A stretch of DNA of 14,718 bases, taken from NCBI GenBank assembly GCA_037384445.1, contig JARRNY010000058.1:1-14718 (forward strand). Reading direction: 5' to 3'. The notes under the pieces were generated by a model. That model had not been told where the DNA came from. It was given only the letters and a program-made list of their open reading frames with translations, and searched no databases. The stretch is from Thiodiazotropha sp037384445. GTDB taxonomy: Bacteria > Pseudomonadota > Gammaproteobacteria > Chromatiales > Chromatiaceae. The translations under genes were made by a program, and so were the position numbers. Shown piece after piece: positions 8,753 through 14,718 of this stretch. How positions within the stretch are numbered: position 1 is the first letter of the stretch; each line of letters opens with the position of its first letter.

Positions 8753-8884
8753 TCATCCTCCTTTTTTGGCTGCAGCCAACTTCAGATCCGTATCTGGCAG
8801 GATTTGCCAATATGATGCTATCCTGATGAATCGATTATTTTTTTGCCTGCCGTTCGAGAGCGGCATAGTGGGAAACGACCTGAG
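8753..8884 (+). promoter_or_regulatory. yhdP-nit spacer with three short inverted repeats
   Basis: This 132-base gap is the largest inside the plus-strand run, so it could hold a promoter for nit and tldDE. It contains a perfect 14-base palindrome TTGGCTGCAGCCAA (8766-8779), preceded (not followed) by a T run, so it is not a standard intrinsic terminator on either strand. Further right are a caggat/atcctg pair (about 8799-8826) and a tgccg/cggca hairpin (8848-8865) just ahead of the nit ribosome site. I could not pick a convincing -35/-10 pair. Confidence 0.3.
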
Positions 8885-9706
8885 ATGAGCACGAATAATA
8901 CGAAAGTCGCGGCTATTCAGATGGCCACCAGCCCCAACGTCAGCGCCAACCTTCTGGAAGCAGAGCGGTTGATCAGCGAAGCCGTGGAAGGCGGCGCCGG
9001 CCTGGTGGTGCTACCTGAAAACTTCGCCTTCATGGGCGAGCATGATCGGGAGATGGTTACCCTCAGCGAGGAGCCCTATGGCGGGCCGTTGCAGGGTTTT
9101 CTCAGTCAGATGGCCAAGCGCTACGGTATCTGGCTGGTCGGCGGCACGATTCCACTGCGCGCCTCCAAAGGCGGCAAGGTGAGGGCGGCCTGCCTGGTGT
9201 TTGACGACAAAGGCAACCAGGTGGCGCACTACGATAAGATCCATCTCTTCGATGTGCATCTGGTGGAGACTGACGAGCGTTATGTGGAGTCGAGCACCAT
9301 CGAGCCCGGCAACGAGATCGTTGTGGTCGACAGCCCTTTCGGGCGACTCGGTGTAGCGGTCTGCTACGACCTGCGCTTCCCTGAACTGTTCCGCCAGCTG
9401 CTGGAGAAGGGTGCTGAGGTCTTCGTTGTTCCCTCGGCGTTTACCGCCATGACCGGCAAGGCCCACTGGGAGACTCTGGTGCGCGCCCGCGCCATCGAAA
9501 ATCTGGCCTTCGTGGTGGCGGCGGCCCAGGGGGGCTATCACGTCAATGGCCGTGAAACCCACGGGCACAGCATGATCGTCGACCCTTGGGGGACGGTGCT
9601 GGCGCAGGTGCCGCGAGGTACCGGGCATGTCAGCGTGGACCTGGATCGGGACTACCAGAAGACCATCCGCCGCACCTTCCCAACCATTGATCATCGGCGG
9701 TTATAG
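8885..9706 (+). CDS. Nitrilase-superfamily amidase (Nit1/omega-amidase type)
   Basis: This 273-residue carbon-nitrogen hydrolase has the full Glu-Lys-Cys triad: Glu45 in VVLPENFAFMG, Lys118 in HYDKIHLFDV and Cys160 in GVAVCYDLRFPELFR. The KIHLFDV and CYDLRFPE forms are those of the Nit1/Nit2 branch. Members hydrolyse deaminated glutathione or alpha-keto acid amides, a metabolite-repair job in the cytosol. Which substrate applies cannot be read from sequence. The ATG at 8885 is chosen because it precedes the conserved VAAIQM strand by a few residues; a longer in-frame start at 8843 would add 14 unconserved residues. The ribosome site is modest (GGGA 11 bases upstream). Its place between yhdP and tldD is the arrangement I recall from Pseudomonas, whereas E. 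coli lacks it there. Confidence 0.9.
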   Translation: MSTNNTKVAAIQMATSPNVSANLLEAERLISEAVEGGAGLVVLPENFAFMGEHDREMVTLSEEPYGGPLQGFLSQMAKRYGIWLVGGTIPLRASKGGKVRAACLVFDDKGNQVAHYDKIHLFDVHLVETDERYVESSTIEPGNEIVVVDSPFGRLGVAVCYDLRFPELFRQLLEKGAEVFVVPSAFTAMTGKAHWETLVRARAIENLAFVVAAAQGGYHVNGRETHGHSMIVDPWGTVLAQVPRGTGHVSVDLDRDYQKTIRRTFPTIDHRRL

Positions 9707-9748
9707 AGCCACTTCCGGGCGGTATCCTCAACCTTATCTTTTTACTTT

Positions 9749-9764
9749 CAGCCGCCAGCGGCTG
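9749..9764 (+). promoter_or_regulatory. GC-rich stem-loop touching the tldD ribosome-binding site
   Basis: CAGCCG (9749-9754) and CGGCTG (9759-9764) form a perfect 6-base stem with a 4-base loop. The last G of the stem is the first base of the GGAG ribosome site (9764-9767), which lies 5 bases before the tldD ATG. In RNA this could limit access to the site and set the translation rate. The sequence is seen; the regulatory effect is inferred. Confidence 0.35.
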
Positions 9765-9772
9765 GAGAAACT

Positions 9773-11215
9773 ATGTCTGATCTGATTCAAATCGCAAGCG
9801 ATACCATTCTGGCCCCGGTGGGGCTGGGAGAGAGCGACCTCGACCGCATGCTGGGGGAACTCACCGGCAATGCGGTCGATGCCGCCGATCTCTATTTCCA
9901 GTCGAGCCGACTGGAGTCCTGGGTGCTGGAGGACGGCATCATCAAGGAGGGATCCCATAACATTGAGCAGGGGGCCGGCATCCGCGTCATCAGCGGCGAC
10001 AAGACCGGCTTCGCCTACTCCGACGAGCTACAGTTGCCCGTGCTGCTGGAAGCGGCGCAGGCCGCTCGCGCGATTGTGCGTAGCGGTGCCGACCGGGCGG
10101 TGCAGATTGCAGGCCGTTCCGGAGGCCAGCAACTCTACGCCCCGATCAATCCCCTGCCGAGCCTGAGCGAGACCGACAAGGTTGAGCTGCTGAAGCGGGT
10201 CGATGCCGAGGCGCGCAAGCAGGACCCGAGGGTCAAGCAGGTGATCGTCAGTCTGGTGGGGGCGCAGGATGTGATTCTGGTGGCCGCTATCGACGGCACC
10301 CTGAGCGCCGACGTACGGCCTCTGGTACGGCTCAATGTCCATGTCATCGTTGAGCAGAACGGCCGTCGCGAGCAGGGCAGCAGCGGTGGCGGTGCACGTG
10401 ATGCCTTCGACTTCTTCCTGCAGCAGGAGCGTGGCCTGGGTTATGCCCGCGAAGCGGTGCGCCAGGCGCTGGTCAACCTGGAGGCAGTCGAGGCCCCCGC
10501 CGGCAGTATGCCGGTGGTGTTGGGCCCCGGCTGGCCTGGTGTCCTGTTGCACGAGGCGGTGGGGCACGGGCTTGAAGGCGACTTCAACCGTAAGGGCACC
10601 TCTGCCTTCAGTGGCCGTATGGGCGAGCAGGTCGCCTCGTCCGTCTGTACGGTGGTTGATGACGGCACCCTGCCGGGGCGCCGCGGCTCTCTCAATATCG
10701 ATGACGAGGGTACCACCTCCCAATGCACCGTGTTGATCGAGAACGGCATCCTCAAGGGTTACATGCAGGACAAACACAACGCGCGTCTGATGAAAGTGGA
10801 TTCTACCGGTAACGGTCGCCGCGAATCCTATGCCCACCTGCCGATGCCGCGCATGACCAATACCTACATGCTGGCCGGTGAATCCGACCCGCAGGAGATC
10901 ATCGCTTCGGTGCAGAAGGGTGTCTACGCGGTCAACTTCGGTGGTGGCCAGGTCGACATCACCTCGGGCCAGTTCGTCTTCTCTGCCAGTGAGGCCTACC
11001 TGATCGAAAACGGCAAGGTTACCAAGCCGGTCAAAGGGGCGACTCTGATCGGCAATGGGCCGGAGGCAATGACCAAAATAAGCATGGTCGGTAACGACCT
11101 GAAACTCGATGCCGGCATCGGCGTCTGTGGCAAGGAGGGACAGAGCGTGCCGGTCGGGGTCGGTCAGCCGACCCTCAAGGTGGACGAATTGACTGTGGGA
11201 GGCACCGGCCAATGA
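9773..11215 (+). CDS. tldD: Metalloprotease TldD (TldD/TldE heterodimer, catalytic subunit)
   Basis: This 480-residue protein is the catalytic half of the TldD/TldE protease. In E. coli the pair forms a barrel that admits unfolded peptides, matures microcin B17 and degrades the antitoxin CcdA. The zinc site is intact: HEAVGH gives His260, Glu261 and His265, and GIGVCGKEGQSVPVG supplies Cys452 as third ligand, as in E. coli. Also typical are the N-terminal region with LEDGIIKEGSHN (52-63), LEGDFNRKGTSAFSGRMGEQ (267-286) and the C-terminal GVGQPTLKVDELTVGGT. The ATG at 9773 has a GGAG site 5 bases away. It overlaps tldE by 4 bases, which suits making a 1:1 complex. Pseudomonas-like genomes usually carry yjgA between the two genes; here it is absent. 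Confidence 0.96.
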   Translation: MSDLIQIASDTILAPVGLGESDLDRMLGELTGNAVDAADLYFQSSRLESWVLEDGIIKEGSHNIEQGAGIRVISGDKTGFAYSDELQLPVLLEAAQAARAIVRSGADRAVQIAGRSGGQQLYAPINPLPSLSETDKVELLKRVDAEARKQDPRVKQVIVSLVGAQDVILVAAIDGTLSADVRPLVRLNVHVIVEQNGRREQGSSGGGARDAFDFFLQQERGLGYAREAVRQALVNLEAVEAPAGSMPVVLGPGWPGVLLHEAVGHGLEGDFNRKGTSAFSGRMGEQVASSVCTVVDDGTLPGRRGSLNIDDEGTTSQCTVLIENGILKGYMQDKHNARLMKVDSTGNGRRESYAHLPMPRMTNTYMLAGESDPQEIIASVQKGVYAVNFGGGQVDITSGQFVFSASEAYLIENGKVTKPVKGATLIGNGPEAMTKISMVGNDLKLDAGIGVCGKEGQSVPVGVGQPTLKVDELTVGGTGQ

Positions 11216-12546
11216 TCGATATGCAGGAACGTCAGGGACGGCTGGAGCAGCTGGTCGACGATCTACTCAGCGAGGCCAGACAGCAGGGCGCTACCGCGGC
11301 CGAGGCTGGGGTCAGTAGTGATGCGGGGCTCTCTCTCACGGTACGTATGGGCGCACCCGAGACCATTGAGCATACCCGTGACAACGGCCTTGGGGTGACC
11401 GTCTATTTCGGTCAGCGCAAGGGCTCTGCCAGCACCTCCGACCTGAGCCCGCAGGCGGTGAAAGAGACGGTTAAGGCGGCCTGCAATTTCGCCAAATACA
11501 CCTCAGAGGATCCGTGCTCCGGACTGGCTGATGCCGAGCTGATGGCCACCGAGCTACCCGATCTCGATCTCTACCACCCCTGGGATCTGCCGGTAGACGA
11601 GGCGATCGAACAGGCCACCCGCTGTGAATCGGCTGCACGGGAAGAGGATAGTCGCATCATCAATTCCGAGGGCGCCACTCTCAATACCCACAGCGGCGTT
11701 CACGTCTACGGCAATAGCCATGGTTTCATCGGCGGTTACCCCTCCTCACGCCACAGCCTCAGCTGTGCAGTGGTCGGCAAGGAGGGGGAGAGCATGCAGC
11801 GCGATTACTGGTATACCCTGTCGCGCCTCAGCGGTGAATTGGACTCAGCGGAATCGGTGGGCCGCATTGCTGCTCAACGTACCGTGTCACGCCTTGGCGC
11901 GCGTCGTGTGCCGACGCAGCAGGCTCCGGTACTGTTTCAGGCCGATGTGGCGGTGGGGTTGTTGCGCAGCTTCATCAGCGCTATCCGCGGCTCCGCACTC
12001 TATCGCAAGGCGAGTTTCCTGCTTGATCATCTGGATCAGCAGATCTTTCCTGAGTTTGTTCAGATACACGAAGAACCCCGCTTGCTTCGCGGACTGGCCA
12101 GCGCCGCTTACGACAACGAAGGGGTGGCCACCGTTAACCGCACCTACATCAGCGACGGGGTGTTGCAGAGCTATGTGCTCGACAGCTACGCCGCGCGTAA
12201 GCTCGGCCTGCAGACGACAGGCAATGCCGGTGGCGTGCGCAATCTGCGTATCAGCTGCGGCGCCCTGGACCGGACGGCGTTGCTGAAGAAGATGGATCGG
12301 GGATTACTGGTCACTGAGTTGATGGGCCAAGGGGTCAATATGGTCACCGGCGACTACTCCCGTGGTGCCGCCGGCTACTGGGTGGAGAACGGTGTGATTC
12401 AATACCCGGTGGAAGAGATCACCATCGCCGGTAATATGAAAGAGATGTTCATGGGGCTGCAGGAGGTGGGTAGCGATGTGGAGACCCGCAGCAGTGTTCA
12501 GACCGGTTCCTGGCTGATTGACCGTATGATGATTGCCGGTGGGTGA
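11212..12546 (+). CDS. pmbA: TldE/PmbA, non-catalytic partner of TldD
   Basis: This 444-residue protein is the second subunit of the TldD/TldE peptidase (also called PmbA, needed for microcin B17 maturation in E. coli). It has the family fold signatures RDNGLGVTVYFGQRKGSAST (56-75), DEGVATVNRTYI-like sequence at 301-313, SYVLDSYAARKLGLQTTGNAGG (320-341), GQGVNMVTGDYSRGAAGYWVENG (372-394) and TIAGNM near 404-409. As expected for this subunit there is no HExxxH zinc motif. The start ATG at 11212 overlaps the tldD stop (ATGA) and has a good GGGAGG site at 11197-11202; a second ATG at 11221 is possible. It is the last gene of the plus-strand run before a 666-base gap. Confidence 0.95.
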   Translation: MIDMQERQGRLEQLVDDLLSEARQQGATAAEAGVSSDAGLSLTVRMGAPETIEHTRDNGLGVTVYFGQRKGSASTSDLSPQAVKETVKAACNFAKYTSEDPCSGLADAELMATELPDLDLYHPWDLPVDEAIEQATRCESAAREEDSRIINSEGATLNTHSGVHVYGNSHGFIGGYPSSRHSLSCAVVGKEGESMQRDYWYTLSRLSGELDSAESVGRIAAQRTVSRLGARRVPTQQAPVLFQADVAVGLLRSFISAIRGSALYRKASFLLDHLDQQIFPEFVQIHEEPRLLRGLASAAYDNEGVATVNRTYISDGVLQSYVLDSYAARKLGLQTTGNAGGVRNLRISCGALDRTALLKKMDRGLLVTELMGQGVNMVTGDYSRGAAGYWVENGVIQYPVEEITIAGNMKEMFMGLQEVGSDVETRSSVQTGSWLIDRMMIAGG

Positions 12547-12702
12547 TTAAACTACTTTGGCAGGGACATGCTTTTTTTGATCCGATAACCAAAGCGTTAC
12601 ACTTTCAGGATTTTCAAGTCTGCGACATGTAATGTGCTGCGCCACAAGGGGGATTCCCTTGCCTGGATCCGCAATACGAGCCGAGTAGCTTGAAGAGCCT
12701 GA
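12547..12702. other. Spacer after tldE, no gene seen
   Basis: This 156-base stretch follows the tldE stop. A T run at 12571-12577 is preceded by only a 3-base stem, so I do not call it a terminator. A perfect CAAGGG/CCCTTG pair (12645-12661, 5-base loop) is present but has no following T run. The last four bases, CTGA (12699-12702), are the left copy of the target duplication of the element at 12703. Confidence 0.5.
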
Positions 12703-12842
12703 CAGGCTGTTGAAATATACGCCGGCGGCCGCCATGCGGCGTTGGAAATGGGCTCAAATGCTCATGTACCGCCTTGTGCGCCACGCATGTTTGCCCATTT
12801 CCCCCTTACCTGGTTTCCACTGGGGGCTTTTTCAACAGCCTG
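12703..12842. mobile_element. MITE-like non-autonomous element, 140 bp
   Basis: The left end CAGGCTGTTGAAA (12703-12715) is the exact reverse complement of the right end TTTCAACAGCCTG (12830-12842), a 13-base perfect terminal inverted repeat. It is flanked by identical 4-base direct repeats, CTGA at 12699-12702 and CTGA at 12843-12846, as expected for a target-site duplication. Inside, GGAAATGGGC (12744-12753) pairs perfectly with GCCCATTTCC (12793-12802), and a GCGGCCGC palindrome lies at 12725-12732. No open frame in it looks like a transposase, so it would need one in trans. The termini resemble ends I associate with insertion sequences of environmental gammaproteobacteria, but I cannot name the parent family. 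As an RNA it would fold into a long hairpin and could end transcription after tldE. Confidence 0.75.
12744..12802. repeat. Internal inverted repeat of the MITE-like element
   Basis: A 10-base perfect inverted repeat (GGAAATGGGC ... GCCCATTTCC) with a 39-base interior lies nested within the terminal repeats. It suggests a two-storey hairpin, common in MITEs and useful as a handle for finding sister copies. Confidence 0.6.
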
Positions 12843-13212
12843 CTGACCTTCCGATATTTTCAGGTAAGCCACCGTGTCTCGGCCGACCGGTTGCTCCGTC
12901 AAAGCTAACTATAGAAGCACGCTGACAGTGCGTTGATGCCCAGTGTTTGGTAGCTGTGCGGACGCGTTCAGTGAGTGTCGGTAAGGCTTTGTACTTTGCT
13001 AATATTCCAGGGATATTCAATTAATATATTGTGTGTTGATCCGCATTGCTAAGCGGCCGTGTGAAATATTCGGTTAAGAAAAAGCTAAGGGAATGCCATT
13101 AAAATGGCTGCAGATGGCGTAAAAGCAGGCTACTAAGTTATGCAGGATATGGAGTGGGTTTTGGTAACCAAAAGGGACTGACCCACAAGTTTGTTATGTT
13201 GGAAGTGTGTCA
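12843..13212. promoter_or_regulatory. Upstream region of the TPR-C39 gene
   Basis: These 370 bases lie between the MITE-like element and the start of the next gene and hold no gene I can support. From about 13000 on the sequence is AT-rich (for example around 13017-13031), as expected of a promoter. Candidate -10 boxes include TAAAAT inside a GCCATT-AA-AATGGC palindrome (13095-13108), but I see no good -35 at the proper distance. The strongest structure is the nested repeat at 13154-13186, listed separately. A Shine-Dalgarno GGAAG (13201-13205) sits 7 bases before the ATG at 13213. Confidence 0.4.
13154..13186 (+). promoter_or_regulatory. Nested palindrome/hairpin in the leader of the TPR-C39 gene
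   Basis: TTTTGGT (13159-13165), a single A, and ACCAAAA (13167-13173) make a 15-base perfect palindrome. Around it GTGGGT (13154-13159) pairs with ACCCAC (13181-13186), with GGGACTG as a one-sided bulge; the T at 13159 is shared by both arms. The structure ends 26 bases before the ATG. It could be a protein-binding operator (symmetrical site of one and a half helical turns) or a leader RNA hairpin; the sequence does not decide. It lacks a T run, so it is not an intrinsic terminator. Confidence 0.4.
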
Positions 13213-14718
13213 ATGACGGATAAATCGCAGGATACGAAAGTAGAGTCAGTACATTTATTGATCGAAGAAAGTCAGTATCGGAAGGCGCTTGAGGCTGCTG
13301 AGCAACTATGGGGGAAGTATCAAAACTGGAGACAGAAAGAGCATCTTCTGGTTGGGATAGATATTTTTCGCGGTTTGGGTTTGCGCCGAAAAGTTTTGGC
13401 CTGCCGCTTTCAATTATGGCGTAAGGATCGTCATGACCCTCGGTCGATACACCATTATGTGCGGGGCACTTTTGATCGAAAGGGGCCCTTGGCGGCTCTT
13501 CAACTTCTGAAGCTTCTGGGGCAGCGTGAAATTGCGTCTGTATCATTGCGAGCTGAATGGCTGGCGCTTCATGCCGATATTTTTGCCCAATATCGCGATT
13601 GGGAGACTGCTGCGGACTATCTCGATCAAGCGCTGAAACTGGATCCGCAAAATCGAAGTGTATTGATGGAGCAAGCCTATCTGGATGTGGCGCAGGATAA
13701 ATATGAATCTGCATGGAAAAGCACTGAAGTTTTGTTGCAGGTGAATTATCTTCCCGCCGTACAGTATGGCGCCCATCTGAAGACTTTGGAGCATGACAAT
13801 GCGGCTGCGATTGAGATATTGAAGCAGCGACTATATCGCATTGAAAGTATATCTCTCGCCTTACAGCTGTATAAGCTCTATTACGAAGAAGATCAGTTGA
13901 CGCTGGCTGAAGAATGTTTGGGGCGTGCCAAATCCCTGCTTCCCGATAATGATGGTTCGTTGGATGAAGGTTTTTCTGTTGCAGCTTATGAACTGGCGCT
14001 AAAGGAAAACGATACTGCAACTGCCTGTCAGGCTTTGGAAGGTGTGAAGTCTCCGTTCTATGTGAAAGTGCGTGAGAACCTTGCGCAGTCCGGCGATTCG
14101 GATAATCAGGTTGTTTTGGATGTTCCCTTTGTTCGTCAGCACCATATGACCTGCGCGCCAGCCACGTTGACTGCGATTTGCAAGTACTGGGGCAGGCAGG
14201 TTGACCACCTCGGTATTGTGGAAGAGATCTGTTATGACGGCACCCCAAATCATGCAGAACGCCGCTGGGCTATAGATCAGGGCTGGGAGGTCAGGGAATT
14301 CAAACTTGAGCCTGAAACTGCGTATGCACTGATTGATAAAGGCATACCATTTACTTTGTCTACGGTTGCGCCTCAATCCGCTCATCTGCAGGCGGTGGTT
14401 GGTTACGATAGACGCAGAGGCGTGTATTTAATTCGTGATCCATTCTATCCCTCGCTGCAGGAGTTTCTGATTGAGGAGCTGGGTGAGCAATCTCGTTCAT
14501 CTGGGCCGCGGTGTTTGGCAATGGTGCCGAAGGCGAAGGCCGATTTGTATGATGACATCCTGTTTCAGGATAGCGACTTTTATGATGATTACTATAAGCT
14601 GATTGAGTCGTTGGAGGCTCACAAGAGGTCGCAAGCTGAAGCGGCGCTTGCTGAGATGGCCAGGCGGGATAGCAGCCATCGGCTGACGTTGCAGGCGCGA
14701 CGGACGCTGACTCGATAT
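13213..14718 (+). CDS. TPR-repeat protein with embedded C39-like cysteine protease domain (partial, runs off the window)
   Basis: The frame is open from the ATG at 13213 (GGAAG site 7 bases before) to the window edge: 502 codons, no stop. Residues about 10-290 are helical with TPR-like spacing, the clearest unit being around 117-147 (YRDWETAADYLDQALKLDPQN). Residues about 300-430 match a C39-like papain-fold protease: VPFVRQHHMTCAPATL gives Gln309 and Cys314, SAHLQAVVGYD gives His391, LIRDPF gives Asp409. The spacing (Cys to His 77, His to Asp 18) suits C39 enzymes, which cut leader peptides of bacteriocins, often after double glycine. Another helical region begins at about 430. There is no signal peptide and no visible membrane helix, so it appears cytosolic and is not an ABC exporter so far. 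Codon use (many ATA, TTA, CGA) is AT-richer than in the genes to the left, suggesting a different history. Activity and substrate are unknown. Confidence 0.8.
   Translation, partial: MTDKSQDTKVESVHLLIEESQYRKALEAAEQLWGKYQNWRQKEHLLVGIDIFRGLGLRRKVLACRFQLWRKDRHDPRSIHHYVRGTFDRKGPLAALQLLKLLGQREIASVSLRAEWLALHADIFAQYRDWETAADYLDQALKLDPQNRSVLMEQAYLDVAQDKYESAWKSTEVLLQVNYLPAVQYGAHLKTLEHDNAAAIEILKQRLYRIESISLALQLYKLYYEEDQLTLAEECLGRAKSLLPDNDGSLDEGFSVAAYELALKENDTATACQALEGVKSPFYVKVRENLAQSGDSDNQVVLDVPFVRQHHMTCAPATLTAICKYWGRQVDHLGIVEEICYDGTPNHAERRWAIDQGWEVREFKLEPETAYALIDKGIPFTLSTVAPQSAHLQAVVGYDRRRGVYLIRDPFYPSLQEFLIEELGEQSRSSGPRCLAMVPKAKADLYDDILFQDSDFYDDYYKLIESLEAHKRSQAEAALAEMARRDSSHRLTLQARRTLTRY

Noticed and set aside
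8766..8779. Palindrome after yhdP as an intrinsic terminator
   Set aside because: The T run precedes the palindrome on the plus strand and gives an A run on the minus strand, so neither direction has the required U tail.
10028..11212. 394-codon minus-strand frame opposite tldD
   Set aside because: It is a shadow of tldD, whose zinc-site residues and family motifs are intact on the plus strand.
12710..12925. 71-codon plus-strand frame across the MITE-like element
   Set aside because: It starts within the left terminal repeat and reads through the right one; no family resemblance and no ribosome site. Best explained by the element itself.
12832..13020. 62-codon minus-strand frame ending in the right terminal repeat
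   Set aside because: No ribosome site, no known domain, and its end is made of the inverted repeat. It could be a remnant of a neighbouring repeat but nothing shows it.
13133..14248. 371-codon minus-strand open frame opposite the TPR-C39 gene
   Set aside because: It has no recognisable motif and no ribosome site. The plus strand in the same place encodes a coherent protease domain with all catalytic residues, so this is a shadow frame.
1..14718. CRISPR array, tRNA or rRNA genes
   Set aside because: No regularly spaced direct repeats, no cloverleaf with CCA-type end and no rRNA-like conserved stretches were seen on either strand.

Overview
The window looks like a chromosomal segment of a gammaproteobacterium. 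It has GC-rich coding sequence, a RhlB-type RNA helicase, and the block maf - rng - yhdP - nit - tldD - tldE, whose order is close to that in Pseudomonas and, without nit, in Escherichia coli. Genus or lifestyle cannot be fixed from these genes alone.

Layout. Positions 1-516 are AT-rich with no gene I can support. Positions 517-2158 (minus strand) hold rhlB followed, 3 bases after its stop, by a small cysteine-cluster (YkgJ-like) gene. That gene has lost its middle and shifted frame, so it is called a pseudogene. A short divergent spacer (2159-2300) separates these from a long plus-strand run: rlmH (2301-2774), maf (2774-3376), rng (3394-4848), yhdP (4871-8752), nit (8885-9706), tldD (9773-11215) and tldE/pmbA (11212-12546). 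Several of these overlap by 1 to 4 bases or are separated by about 20 bases, which suggests one or two operons. The products are housekeeping: 23S rRNA methylation, nucleotide-pool cleaning, rRNA/mRNA processing, AsmA-like envelope lipid transport, an amidase for damaged metabolites, and the TldD/TldE metalloprotease.

After tldE the character changes. A 666-base spacer (12547-13212) carries a 140-base MITE-like element with 13-base perfect terminal inverted repeats and a 4-base CTGA direct duplication, followed by AT-richer DNA with two compact palindromes. At 13213 an AT-richer gene begins and runs off the right edge (502 codons visible). It encodes helical TPR-like repeats, then a C39-like cysteine protease domain with Gln, Cys, His and Asp all in place, then the start of another helical region. 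No transmembrane segment or ABC-transporter part is visible so far.

The most interesting material is this right-hand end (the TPR-C39 protein with its structured leader, next to a small mobile element) and the broken cysteine-cluster gene. The rest is ordinary core genome.
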